A DNA stretch of 64,000 bases from Paraphoma chrysanthemicola. Taxonomy: Eukaryota; Ascomycota; Dothideomycetes; Pleosporales; Phaeosphaeriaceae. Shown one piece after another: positions 1 to 12,126 of this stretch (its first letter is position 1; every line of letters starts with the position of its first letter). The stretch lies in the NCBI GenBank assembly GCA_020744225.1, contig JAGMWG010000021.1, forward strand, positions 620,001 to 684,000, written 5' to 3'. A program made the position numbers and the translations under genes. A model generated the notes under the pieces. The model was not told where the DNA came from and ran no database searches. It saw only the letters and a program-made list of their open reading frames with translations.

Positions 1-726
1 GCCACACATGGTGCAGCACGGCAGTTCCTCGGAAAGAGAGGCTTGCGGATCGGAGTGGGAGAGACCAACCGTAGGATCTTGTGCCACCTCTGCTGTCACA
101 CCAGCCGTGGCGCCCACTGTCGAGGAGATGTCGTGGCGCATAACGCAGGACGAGGGCGCTTCTTCGGTGAAGGAACATGTGCGGCAGGCGAAGAGCAGCT
201 TGTTCTCAGACTTGTCTTCGCGGGGGAACAGGAGATTCGAGCTGTTTGCGTCAGTTGTTGGGTCTGATCATGCGCGGGCGACTCACCATTCTGAGCAGAA
301 GCGAAACAGAATAGGCTCCTTCTTGGTCGAGCCGCCAGTTTCTGCTGCTGGGGACGACATATTGTGAGGCGCAAGAATTTCTGTCCTTGTACGATGGTGT
401 TTGTGGCAAGAGATGTGAGCAGCCTGGACGCGTGAAAGGCAAATAGCGCGTGCGCAAATGTCTGTGAGCTTTGCGGAGAAAAGGCAATCCCGGAGCTGTG
501 ATCGTGAGTAAGACACGGGCCTCTTCCATGCAGCCGCATCTGTCGGCCCGCCTAGGGTGCTTTGTTCCCTTGGTTACGGAATCGCCCCCGCATGCGCCGA
601 TCACCTTGTTCGCAACTATTGATTTCTAACGTCGCTGCACCTCAAATCCGTGTCATCAACATTCTGTCAACCTTTGCGCCAGTCGCCACTACGTCTACAT
701 ACCCAGCGAAAGTCATCAACTCCACC
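1..726. other. Intergenic/5' region, no supported gene
   Basis: Several overlapping open frames exist on both strands, but they are rich in Ser/Thr/Arg/Ala, show no recognisable domain and overlap one another. I treat the stretch as the upstream region of the prolyl isomerase gene, perhaps with the 3' end of a gene lying outside the window. Confidence 0.5.
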
Positions 727-1453
727 ATGGTAAGCTCGACCTCGGCGCGACGCGCACTTGCCACATACAACAGCGCAACTCACGCTTCATAGTCCTCCAG
801 CGAAACTGGTCTTCCTGAAGGCTGGGAGGTGCGACGCTCCAACACGAAGAACCTGCCATACTACTTCCACTCGGAGACCAAAGATTCGCGATGGGAGCCA
901 CCAGCTGGCACCGACCCGGACAAGCTCAAAGAATACATGGCCGCACATCATAGCACCAAGGGTGTCGTGCCAGCGAACTTTTCGAATGCAGGTGGCAAGA
1001 TTCGCGTCGTACATCTCCTAGTGAAGCACCGCGACAGCAGGCGCCCAGCTAGTTGGCGGGAACCCAAGATTACGCGCTCCAAGGATGATGCGAAGAGGTT
1101 GATAGAGGGATATGAGACTCAAATCAAAGCATTCGAGGCAGGAAGTTCTGAAGGAAATCCAAAGTCGCTGTCCGAACTAGCAACGACTGAGTCGGACTGC
1201 AGCAGCGCTCGCAAGGGAGGCGACTTGTAAGTGCCGTGTCTGGCAAGCTGATCATCGACAACTAATACAAGCAGGGGTTTCTTTGGCCGGGGAGACATGC
1301 AAAAAGAGTTCGAGGAAGCTGCATTCGCGTTACAAAAGGGTGAGGTCAGCGCGATGGTCGACACGGCATCTGGACTGCATCTGATCCAAAGGTTTGAAGA
1401 CTACGCACAGCTCACCGAACCACGCTGACTCGGTACGTAATAGGCTGGAGTGA
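727..1453 (+). CDS. pin1: PIN1/ESS1-type peptidyl-prolyl cis-trans isomerase (WW + rotamase)
   Basis: Four-exon model: 727-729, 793-1226, 1275-1391, 1444-1453, giving 187 aa. Seen: an N-terminal WW domain beginning LPEGWEVRRS and ending SRWEPP, then a parvulin domain with RVVHLLVKH (active-site His), SDCSSARKGGDLGFFGRG (active-site Cys) and SGLHLIQRLE at the C-terminus. The family isomerises phospho-Ser/Thr-Pro bonds, for example in the RNA polymerase II CTD, and acts in nucleus and cytosol. Coding exon 1 is only the ATG, followed directly by a GTAAGC donor. The last exon is 10 nt; without that splice the protein would end FEDYAQLTEPR, which does not fit the family. Length is normal for a fungal Pin1. 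It stands alone, with no co-oriented partner nearby. Confidence 0.93.
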
Positions 1454-2965
1454 TCCGAGTAGCGTTTTGCTTGCTGCCCAACCACGGAGAATGCAGGCTA
1501 GTGAGCGCGAATTACACGAATAGATATCAGATAACGCCAAAAGTGCGGGATACGATGTGCTTGGGATGGCGTACACTGCAGGGTCCAAAGTGCTCAACAT
1601 CTTTAAACGAGAGAGTAGGATGCACCCTAGTCGAGTGCTTCCGCGCTTGTTCTAGCAGCCGCAAAACAATCGAGACGAGTAATTTTGTCTGTCAGTCACA
1701 TGTCTGTTTGCGCAATATCGTTTTCGAGCGTTGTCATTGATCGATCGATTGGCTTGACCCAATGTTTGGAGCTCACGCGAGATGACGGCGCTGACGGCAA
1801 GCAGACCACATCTCATGAGGTTACGGACGGCTTGGCGCACCACAACTCTGAGTTTGTGGGGAAACGGAGACAGTCGCAACTTGAAAGACCACTTGTATAA
1901 AGGGCGCATTATGGCGCAGGCGGAGATCAATCTAGCCAGCCTGAAATTCCCTACTAACTCTATTATGCTCTACCACGGTCTTGCACCACCAAGCAGTCTC
2001 ATCGCTTTCAGTGTTGTTGAACCAAACCAGGGTACAGCCACGCATAGCCACACCAACTTCGTCTGGAAAGCTAGACCCATCCGCACGCTCGTCAGCAGCA
2101 CTATCGCGCCAACTGTGTGCGACGTTGTCAAGAGATAGCGAAGGCTTCCTCTGCTGGCTGCTTCCGGCGTACCAAGCGCTGTAGCCCAACCCGGTTCCCG
2201 GCTAATCCCGAATAAGGCTTGACCAACTGTGACGTGGGAGCTGGTAAGTGCGTGTTTTACTTTCCCATCACGAATACCTGCATAATCTGGCCCCATGAGA
2301 CGCTTTGCCGTGTGCATGGCCAGGATTTGGGTTGCTCCTTCGGGATGCTCATGCAGCACCCTGGGCACCTTCAACGTCGTCGCAATGCCGACGCTTGCAG
2401 AAGCCTGACTTCTGGTTGGCATCAGAACCAAGTCGTTGGGCTGAGGACCCTTGCTCCATTTTTCATTGTCCGCCCACCATGGAACTCTCCAACAATTGTT
2501 GGTTGCTGCGCCCGGTGCAGGTCGCACTCTCTGGTCCATGGCTGACTCTTTCCAAGGTTCCCCGCAAGGCACCGCGCACTGTGCGCACCGACGTTGACGA
2601 AGAAGCTACGTCAGGCGTATGGGAAAGTGCCCGAATTCCATCAGCTTGATTCACCCTCTGCGCTTCATTGCCCCTGCTGTCTCCACACAACCCGACCCAC
2701 TTCTGTTTACACCTTTGGCCAAGGCTCGATCTCCAGCTTGCACTGCGATCCCTTCACTCCACCACTCCACCTCCACTCCTTTCACCTGCCTGGAACCTTC
2801 GCTCCCTTGACTACAAATTACACACACACCCTCCTTTGACACACAAACAACAGCCCTACGCCAACAGGCTTATTGAAGCAACTCAATTGCACCTCGACAC
2901 GCCCTTGAGCAGCTACAGCAAACAACACGGACCGATTACACTCCTCACCGCATCTCACCGCCATC
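1454..2965. other. Intergenic region, no supported gene
   Basis: About 1.5 kb. The longest open frame (minus strand, 1970-2572) starts with GTG, has no recognisable domain and is not supported by splice-linked partners. The last 350 bases are C-rich with CACACAC and CTCCAC runs, as expected of a fungal promoter or 5' leader for the gene starting at 2966. Confidence 0.5.
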
Positions 2966-3955
2966 ATGGCTACTTCACAGTTTGCCAATTTAGTTTACCA
3001 TGACTCTTCACCTGGACGGGCACGCACTCGGCGCAGCTCCAGCCGCAGAAGTTATGCCTCATCCCTTTCACGCTCTACCTCGAATCTCGACTCTCCTCGT
3101 GGCCTGTGCCCCAAGGATGGCGACGCTTTCAGCTATAACCCCGCTCACCTCCACAACTGGTTTCTTCCCCGGGAGCTTTGGGACCGCATGCCCGCCGGGT
3201 TGAAGTCGAGCGTCGCTGCTGTACAGCACTCAGGTGCTGCTGTGCTGACTGGTAAGTCCTATTCCCCTTGTGTCACGTGGCAGGCCTTTTCATTGGCCCT
3301 TAATTGCACAGTAGTTGGTCCTTGGATCATCGCCCACATCGGTTTGTGCTAATCATCAACAGGCTTTGAACGTCTTGACAAACACACTGAAGCACTCGAG
3401 GGTGGTCGCCCAGATCTGAGAGTGCCTACAGACGAGCTTGTCGTTGGCTTGGACGATCTGCCGCCACATAAGTACAGGACCGTCAGCAATGCCAGCAGCG
3501 TGTTCTTCTCCGACTTTTCCTCGCCAGTCACGGTTGGCTCACCCGACTCCCAATCAAGCCACGGTTCCCCGGTCATCTCCTCTTCGCAGTCACAAACCAT
3601 GTCACCGCTCTCACCTGTCTCCCTTGGTCCCGCCGCACACCCTCTCGATCGACTGGGCCGTCCTCGCGAGCACTCCTTCACGACGCCCCTGGAGTCTCGG
3701 GATGCCCACTACGCGCTTGAGCTGTCTCATCTACGCACTGAGGCTCTACCCCGTCTCCGTCACCTCGGCCACAAGGTCGACACTGAGTGGTACGAAGTCA
3801 AGCGCTCTGGTGCCGTGTCCGCAGAAGACACCAACGCTTTCGAGAACTGGTGGGCCGAGAAGAAGTGCTCCATCTTGACCCTCAGCGAGACGGGCAAGCG
3901 TCTCGCAAATGCATCTGGCCTTGCTTCTACCGGCATGGGTTGGACCGCCCCGTAG
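2966..3955 (+). CDS. Conserved-looking hypothetical protein, Ser-rich
   Basis: Two exons, 2966-3251 and 3363-3955, joined by a GTAAGT...CAACAG intron, give 292 aa. I do not recognise a domain. The N-terminus is basic and Ser/Arg-rich (residues 10-40). It is followed by a Trp-containing stretch (HNWFLPRELWDRMP), a Ser/Pro-rich disordered middle (about 130-190), and a charged C-terminal part with LRHLGHKVDTEWYEVK and FENWWAEKK that looks like a folded helical segment. There is no signal peptide or membrane segment, so it is probably intracellular. The clean splice and the composition support a real gene; function is unknown. Confidence 0.75.
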
Positions 3956-5569
3956 TTGCTAGTGAGGCGGGTGTCTCTCCCACTTGTCACACGAGGCATT
4001 GACTGAGAGTGTCACTTTCACGTGACTTCTAAATCAGGCTTTGTGGTACCTTTCTTGTCGAATCATCAATCAATGGCTTTCTTTTCTCCTTATTCTGTGA
4101 TACCTTTTTTCTCGTCTCACTTTCAGGTTTCCAGCGAGGAGTCAGGTGCATCTATTGCGAGAGTGCATATACATGGAAGATTGGCCTTCATTTTGGAATC
4201 TAGAACTGAACGGTACCGGCGTCTACGGACCTTTTTCAGTACACGTCTACTCCGCTCGACCTTCGATTATTTGAAGAGGCACGCCCAGTGTTGGATAAGA
4301 GTGCACCAGCCAAACGGCGAGGTTCAAGCATACCTAGCAAATCATGGCGTTTGTAGCCTAAATCGAAGAAATAGTTAGCAATGAAAGCTTCAAGAGTTTT
4401 ATTTTATCTTCTCTACCAGTCGCAAATCGACACAAATTTTCCTTGATCGCGGTACTCCGCACCCTCCAAAACATCGAACCCCCAATCTCAGCGGCGAAGC
4501 CACTCGTACCACATCAATATCCCCACTCAGTGATGACATGACGTCTGAGTTACCTATGTCTCTTCCCCCTGCAGCCAGATCATGCACCGTGCCACCCCAC
4601 GATCGAACCACATCCCTGCACATTTTTGATCCCCGAACCCCGCGCCACGGACTTGAAACTAAGCACCACCAGCCGCGCCACATCACCCGATCATGTACAC
4701 GGGTGGCATGATCTTGTGCCTTGACTGACGTTGGACAATGGCGTAGGCGGCGATGGAGGCGGTGTGTGAGGTTGAATAGGTAGATGGGTGAGGGAGGCAC
4801 GGAGATTCAAAATAGGAGTGAAAGGCTAGGATGTGGAAGTCGAGGAATTGGGGATGAGTTTGTAGGAGTGTGAGTATGGGTGATGTTGTTCTGAGATAGG
4901 GAATTTGATGTTGATTTTTGAGAGGTGAAGTATTTTGTACAAGGAAGAAAACGGTATCACGATGGTTGTCCATTGATTTCGAACTCGAAGCCGGCGAGGG
5001 TTATTTGCAAAAACACATCATAAAGGCGATGAGGAAATACACAACGGCTGACTAGAAAGTTGTTCATGGAGAGCGCTCTAGGCACAAGACACCCACCACA
5101 AGCTAGCTGGATTTTTTGCCCTCTCTGTCTGATAAATGACTCTGCAGCGAGTATTGGTTTCCGATAGGGGCATTGGACGTTGCTCAAGATATCGAGGTGT
5201 CGCGGTTTCTTTCGTGCATGGGGTGGAACGTTGTAACCTCCCGGTGAAGAACGTGAGAAGAACGCGCGAAATAGAGAAATATCCTTCTGGTCGATCAGTA
5301 ATGAGACTGGCGGTCTATCGCAGCTGCGCTCAGGAGAATTCGATATGCCTTAGTCCTTCCCCACGGGAGCTTTGGTGTGTGATAAGCACGAAGGCGTTCA
5401 ACATTCGTGGATGTCTCCATTGAACCATGCGCTGGTGTTGACTCCTATGTAACACCGCCAATCTTGTTTGAGCGAAGACAGAGAAGTTGCCACTTGGAGC
5501 CTGAGACGTTAGGTGATATTTTTCATACGCAAGCTGATAGCCTGAAAGTTCCCTCGAACATAATGAACT
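3956..5569. other. Intergenic region, no supported gene
   Basis: About 1.6 kb between convergent genes. Only short, low-information open frames are present (for example minus-strand frames within 4399-4973). I see no splice-supported coding potential, RNA gene or repeat. Confidence 0.5.
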
Positions 5570-7806
5570 TCAAATTACTGTACCTCCTATACCCAGGTGT
5601 TCATCGAAATCTTCCTCATCTCCCACAGTCTCGCGTTCCAAATAGCAGCACTCGTTCGCCCCTAGACGAAGCGCAACTTCTGCTGCCAGAGGGCGATCTT
5701 CCTGCTGTTCCTGTGTCATTTGTAAGATCAAGTTGGCGAAGCGACGGATCTGTCCGCGAGGTATCCGAAGACCGTCCGCCACACCATTGTGGTCGCTGAG
5801 CTCTCGCACCGCGCTGTGGAATTTGACATGATCATCGGAGTATACACTCATTCGATAGCCATCCGAGTCTAAGTCTACACAAAGAAGTGTAGCCAAAATT
5901 TCGTAGAAGACGCAGCCCAGCGAGAATATATCAACGGCTCGTCCACGGGATTCCCACATTATCGACTCCTTTGGGGCAAACCGCCTTGTCATTCGCACCG
6001 GTCCCTCAGTTTTGGTGTCCGTCATATCATCAACAAACTTGCTGATCCCAAAATCTGCAAGGTACACGTGCGCTAAAGAATCGTTATCAACCACCCTGTA
6101 CAGTATGTTCGTTGGCTTAACGTCGGCATGTCGCACGTTGTTCTCGTGTACGTACTCCAGTGCTTGAGCCAAGCATTGTGTTGACCTTTTGAGCATGATT
6201 CGCATCGTACGTGCACGCTGCCTTTCTTTTTCTGTGACTTTCAGCTCCCCACATTCTACAATAAGGTCTCCAAGATTCCAATCACAAGCAGGGTAAAGAA
6301 GTAGACTGAAAGATCTCCGTGTAGTGTAACTGCCAACGACTTGAAGGATATGACGATGTTCCAGTCTAAGCAAGACCGCAACCTCCTTTTCGACTTCGGC
6401 ACGTGTGACCAAGCTTCGCCGGGTAAGGATTGTTTTTCGTGCGAGTAATTTGCCGTTGCATTTCACCGCTTCCACCATAGCAAAAGCACCCATGCCAAGG
6501 ATTCGAACGCTGTGGGCGGGGACCTCTTCCTCCGAGCCAAAGTCCACGTGAAAATTTCTTCCTTGTCCTGTCCAGTCGAACGTTGAAAGAGGTTCCCTCG
6601 CACCATCATATGAGAATTTAGGCACTTCGGTATCATCTCCAGGACGCAAGGTAACTTCAGAAGATGAGACGTCGTCGGGTTGATGATCGAATGGAAAACG
6701 AGGCCGGCTGGGGACGTACGTTTGAAGACCCGACCATTCCGTGAAGGTCGTCTTGTCGGTATGTTCAGGAAGGCAACAATTTCCGCAAGCTTGGCCGAAG
6801 TAAGTGGGGTTGGTCAAAACATTCCAGACAGTGTCAGCAGATGGACGCTGAGATCGTGACACAGCAGTCATGAGGCGGATGAGACGGAGAAAAGTACTCG
6901 TCTCCTGGAAGGACAAAGAATGTTCAAATCCAAGCTTCACCACATTTCCAGCGAACTTCGAGTCCTGTTCATCCATGATGGTACCAGGATAGTAGCCTTC
7001 TCGTTGTTCCCCTTTGAAATCACTGCGGCTTTGCGTCTTGCCCATGAGTGCCCAATACATATCCAGGTATACTAATCCCAAGGAGAAAATGTCCTGGGAC
7101 GTGTTACGCCTTTCATGATTGATGACTTCTGGTGCAGCATACGCCGTGCTTCGTTTGGTGAATCCAGTAGAAGTGCTATGGTCTTTATCCTTGAAACTGT
7201 TCGATATCCCAAAGTCTGTCAGGATGGGTGACCCTCGAAACATAAGTATATTGCTGGGTTTGATGTCTTTATGCTTGATTGCGACTCCTTTAGAGTGTAG
7301 AAAAGCGACCGAATTCGCGAGACATCCGAAACTCTCGCTTAGTTGTGTCTCTCAGATTCGGTCTCGTAGATCAATGGGTCTAGTCACGTAATCTCGCATC
7401 GTACATTCTGCAATGGGGTATAGTAGAAGGTAGAGTCGCAGGTTCTGAGTGTAAGTTCCAATGAGCTGAATGATCTAATCGAAGTGATAGTAAGCGTGAA
7501 CTCAAGTCCAAAACTATTTCAAGATTTCAGACTTACGTGAAGGTGTACGATGTTTCCCAGTATGTGAGCTTCACGCCGCGCTTCGTCGTTGACACCTTCA
7601 GTATTCATACGCTTCCGCGCTACAGCTTTGCCCTTGACAACTACCACAGACACTGTTGCTTGGCCGCCATCTCCCAAGTCGTTTCGTCCCAGATAGGTGC
7701 CCAATTCGCCCTCAAAGCTTTCACCCTCGGTATAGTCTACGTGTCGTTGCCCTGAAGAGGACCATATGAAACTTTCCGGCAACCGTCTCGGAGTCCCTTC
7801 AGCCAT
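5570..7806 (-). pseudogene. Tandem Ser/Thr protein kinase gene with in-frame stop in the first kinase domain
   Basis: Exons 7806-7537 and 7474-5570 (intron 7475-7536, GTAAGT...GATTAG) would encode 724 aa but for a TGA at 7352-7354 (codon 131). Kinase 1: glycine loop region LGRNDLGDGGQATV, VAR-K, then after the stop IKHKDIKPSNIL, LTDFGIS and AAPEV. Kinase 2: ILGMGAFAMVEAVKC, LLARKTI, RHADVKPTNIL, LADFGIS, and FAPKES where APE is expected. The text on both sides of the TGA aligns continuously with a kinase (RI-stop-ETQLSESFGCLANSVAFLHSKG), so a TGG-to-TGA change is the simplest reading. An ATG at 7243 could re-initiate a 557-aa product with half of kinase 1 plus kinase 2. The first ATG is 7806; the frame extends further upstream only from GTG. 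Substrate unknown; no membrane segment. Confidence 0.8.
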
Positions 7807-9104
7807 CACTACCAGCAAGACCACTGCAGCAAAATTGTGCACGATATGCTAATGTTGTAAAAATATGATTTGGGAACGATAGGGTGCGTGAAATTTCTTG
7901 CTATCGATTGCAAAGTCTCTTGCCGGATGCAATGATGCTAATGTATAAAGCCGTCATCCGTGGCGAAGGAAGAATGGGCCAGCAGTATCAAGATATATCT
8001 AGTTACAAGCGCTTAATGGCCAGGCTTAATTAGTGACGGAATTGTGGCGGGATGTGCCGTATGCACTTACGGTCCGGAGAGGTATTGTTAGTTTATGTGA
8101 TTGGTGTGTTTCCAGTGCGAGGTTACGCCACGCGACTTGGCTGTCCGGTGAACAACGCACGCCAACGCCCAATATTTATCGATAGAGAGAAGACTCAACG
8201 ACATACAGAGACAGCCCCCAAATATGCCACAAAGAGGTTGACGCAACACTTCCATTGCCCACAAGCCGATGCTTTAAGAATCGAAACGACTCTTGAGGTG
8301 GCCAGCCTGGAATGGGCTCAACCGTTAGCTCTTGCATGTGTGAGTGCGTGTAGGCTCAGCTAGTTGCCACTCCGCGGCGTCGCTAGCTCCGATCCTACGC
8401 GGCTCGCTTGTAGGCGTACTGTACTTTACTTCGCTACCTCTCTCGGTAAGTGGGGAAATCCGGTAATAGAGCTAGAGGCACGTTACAAACCCACAGAGAA
8501 CCAATTTTCCAAGAAGTAGAGTGAATATATCAACCAACCCTCGGGCGAAGTCTTAGTTTCTGAACTCGCTGCGTCAAACGACTTTATAACCTTGGAAGAT
8601 ACCGCAGTGATATGTGTTTTCCGACTTTTGTCTAATCACTAGTAACAGCTAGTGTGCACTTAGAGGTAGAGTTACCATGCTTAGGTAATTTACTCCTCTC
8701 ACAAAAAAGTAGTACCTAGCCATTCGCACAAAAATTTGACACGATGCAGGAACGAAGACAGCTATCTGTTGGCCCCTTCGAACTGCAATGCAGTGCAGCA
8801 CATTCAATCGTGATACCCCGCGATGTCCGGACTTGACAGGGGCCATTTTACGCGTACGTCATGGCGGAAGCTTCAGAATTACAGTGTGCGATGGGTATCC
8901 TATAGGTATCTATTCTAGCTTTGATGTTATGAAATGTCTAAACGTCTCCAGCTACGTCATTCCCGGGGTCTCACGGCACTTGAGGCAGCAGCACTCAGGT
9001 ATTCAACCAGGCATTGTCTAGATATCTCACAAATCCTGTCAATGATCCGCTCGATGTCTCTTGCATGTGATCTGATAAACCGATCAAGTCCCAGGCTCCG
9101 GCTT
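7807..9104. other. Intergenic region, no supported gene
   Basis: About 1.3 kb that would hold the upstream region of the kinase gene and the 3' side of the Met/Gly-rich gene. Short open frames at 8052-8363 and 8649-8846 have no recognisable content. No repeat or RNA gene was seen. Confidence 0.5.
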
Positions 9105-11117
9105 TCAATATTCATCATCATCATCCGTCTCCGCGCGCGCATTCCGTCCTCGCTCACGATCACTATTGCGTCCAGGATTCCGTGCTCCACTAGGACTTCC
9201 ACGATGTGTTGCTGCCATCATACCATCTTCGTCGTCCCCTCTGATAACCTCGCCTGTGTACTATCATCAGTATCACGACACACAGCTGGAGCATCACAGG
9301 TGCAACTCACCAGCCGCATCGCCAAAACCACCGCCTCGAATATTTCCTCGGGATTTTGAGCCAAGTCTCCCGCCTGAAACCTCAAAATCATCACTGCCAA
9401 ACCTCCGCCGGCGTGGATCGCGTGGAACCCGATTACCCATCATACCTCCGCGACCGCCTGCTCTTGTATAGAAAGCCATTGGGTCCACGTCCTTTCGTCG
9501 TCCAGGGGATATGAACCTTGCCTGCATTCCTTTACTCCTAACTCCTCCACCCAGGTATGGATTACCCATGGCCATACCCTCCATGTCTCCCATGGACATG
9601 TCATCTTCGAATCCCATACCATCTATAGGCATTTGACTTGGACGCATTTGTCGACCACTCATTGGGTCTATCATCCCTGGTGCTAATTTACTCAAGCCCT
9701 GCATACCCATTGCATATGGATTCGCACCCACGGGCATGCCCATATTACCCATACCCAGCTTTTGAGCCATGAGCGGATCCATAGCGGCTGGATCACCCAT
9801 GCCGAACGCATTCGGCGCAGCACCAAGCCCTCCGAACGGCGGTCTTGGACTCCCCAAGCTCGACGCTTTACTCGAGCGCGCTTTCTTAATCGCTTCCAAT
9901 TTCTGATCAATGGCTTCAAGCACATCTTCCTTAAGTCCCTGGAATTGTTTCTTTTGTTTCTTCTCCTCTTTCTTTTTCCGTCTCTTTGCTTCGCTTTCAC
10001 TTTCACTTGACGACGAACCGTTCTTCTTACAACCCGAATGGTCGCCGCAGTCTTGCCCGATTTTGGAGCCCAGGACGTATCTGATCTCTCCGCTAGTATA
10101 GCGTGGACCAGCTTCGTACTCGGAATCTGAGCCGGCGGGATCATCGCGAGATCGGTAAAGTACGCGATGTCCTTTGCGACAAGTACATCCTGTTGTGCAC
10201 ATGCACGCATCGAGAAAGTCATCGCCTTTCAGCCACTCCTTTCCTGATGGCCCGACTCTTCTTCCATCGGGTTGTCCGCGGTTCAGTCGATCTGCAGTCG
10301 TGGGTTCGGTGCGCGAACGTGAAAGTCGGGGCGACTTTTCAGCCTTCGCAAATGCTCCCATAGGTACACGTGTGTTTCCGCCCGGCTGTCGTCTCGATGG
10401 CCGTCGCATGGGCTTCTCTGACGGCGCTGCCATACTCGATGCTTCACTTGTTGGTCCAGTTGAATGGGGAAAACGGTCTCCACCAGGCATACCGCCACGC
10501 GGAGGCTCATACTGAGGCATCGACTGCATCGACGAGTAACCTGGCGGAGGTCCCATTGGACCCATACCTCCAGGCGGCCCCATACCACCCATTCCAGGTC
10601 CGGCCCTACCCGCAGGCGGACCCATTCCGCCCATCCCATACGGTGCCATGCCATGAGGGCCCATACCTCCCATGCCCATCCCAGGAAACCCACCCATCCC
10701 CATCTCCGGTGCACTCCTCGGCCTCCCATTCATACCATCCATTTCAAACCTCGGACTCACTCTTCCCCTCCCCATACCCATACCCATTCCCATCCCACCA
10801 CCCATTCCTCTAAACCCTCCCCTCCCACCAAATCCCCCACCTCTCATCCGCGGACTCATCCCCATACCCATTACCACACCATCCATCCCACCAAACTCAC
10901 TCTCACTCCCGAACTCGTCGTCCTCAACGCCAACAACGTAATCCGGCCTCGGTCGTCTCGGCCTCCTAGCTCGTCTCGGAACAGCAGGCCGATACACAGG
11001 ATCTCCGTGTTTCGGCGGATGTATGCTGAACTGCGTATACGGTGTGACGAGGACGCGGCCGCCGGGGGCGGAGACTTCGACTAGGGGAGCGGGGATGGAG
11101 GAGTGGGATGTGCCCAT
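9105..11117 (-). CDS. Met/Gly-rich low-complexity protein with a Cys cluster, orphan
   Basis: Exons 11117-9311 and 9253-9105 (intron 9254-9310, GTGAGT...ACACAG) give 651 aa. The start MGTSHSSIPAPLVEV is preferred because the same open frame upstream is unlike the rest and looks like leader sequence. Order: an N-terminal folded-looking strip (about 1-60, VSAPGGRVLVTPYTQFSIHPP), an Arg/Pro stretch, then about 250 residues of Gly-Met repeats (GMGMGMG, GGMGPP). Next comes a Cys cluster CMCTTGCTCRKGH followed by a conserved-looking block around VLYRSRDDP and YVLGSKIGQDCGDHSGC. A Ser/Glu then Lys-rich coiled-coil-like segment and a second Met/Gly region follow, with an acidic ETDDDDEY end. No signal peptide. 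It may be a phase-separating or RNA-associated scaffold, but that is inference only. Confidence 0.75.
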
Positions 11118-12126
11118 GGCACGGGAGTACTGTTTGTATAGGCGGCGGGAGGAAAAACGATGAAGAGTACAGGGTCCGGTCCTTGCTTTCTTTGAGAAAG
11201 AAAATCCTCCCAGCGGGGGTTCGTATTGTTTAGATGAATTTGTATGCAGGTCTTTATGGCTGAGGTATGGGTGCGGACATGGCAATCGGTAGGTAGTAAG
11301 GAGAACTGAGGTCGAAGTGTAAAATGGTAAGGTTGTAGGATTGAAAGCAACAATAGGAAAGGAGGGTATCAGGCGTTGCTGTACGGGATACTGACCCAGG
11401 AACGACGGGGAGGCTGACAGCAAAGCAAATGGGGATGTGTTTGCTCGAGGCAACATATCCCGTTGCACGAACCTGACAAGCACGTTCCGAGGTGCATGGA
11501 ATACAGCCTCGTGACACTTTTCGTACACCTCCACCTGTTTGTCGGACGTAGCCTCACCTACAAGAACAGAACACCGCATGCAGAAAGAGGGCAGCAACTT
11601 GTTTTGAAAGTCGTGTATATTGAAAACCTATTCCTCTGTTTCGCGTTCATCATTAACACAGAGAATCAAGTCAGGTCATAAAACCATGAGGACAAGCCCT
11701 CCGAACGCCAGTCGCACCTCCAACACCGCCCAAAAGGACCAGAGAGAAGCAATAACAAGAAAAAAACACCACCCTGTCAGCACCTCCACACTTTTGCTAC
11801 CTCCACAGCCACTCCTATCCAACACCGCGACTAAAGTAGAACCAGCCCGATGGGCTACGTCGCTAGCTAGCTAGTCATTTATACATGCACGTCCTCCTCG
11901 ACAGCGAAAGCAAGCAGCCTCCGGCGCTCAGCGCCATTCTCCTCCTTTCTGTGCCGGCGATCACGCCAAAACCTCAACCGAAGACGATGCGACAGAGAAG
12001 CGAAGATCCGAATCTGCAACGCAAGGAAAAGCGCAAAGTAAGTGAATGTCCAAGAAAGGATTATGTCCGTAGTGGGAGGTGGGGTATCGATATTTGTTGA
12101 TGATGAAGTGCAAAAAGAAGAAGAGC
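11118..12126. other. Intergenic region (promoter of Met/Gly-rich gene; 3' side of BUD4)
   Basis: About 1 kb. The frame of the Met/Gly-rich gene stays open to 11597 on the minus strand, but its composition changes at the chosen ATG. The 11.6-12.1 kb part holds A-rich stretches and a short CTAGCTAGCTAG run near 11860. No gene is supported. Confidence 0.5.

Noticed and set aside
8..604. Overlapping frames on both strands at the window start
   Set aside because: Low-information composition and mutual overlap; no domain.
1970..2572. 200-codon minus-strand open frame
   Set aside because: Begins at GTG, no domain, no splice signals linking it to another exon, and overlaps other open frames; probably chance.
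7305..7405. 50-nt GTGACT...CTAAG segment as an intron removing the kinase TGA
   Set aside because: Splicing it would shift the frame away from the kinase sequence that follows.
10283..10941. Pro/His/Ile-rich plus-strand frames and a Trp/Val-rich minus frame
   Set aside because: Shadows of the Gly-Met repeat gene in other frames.
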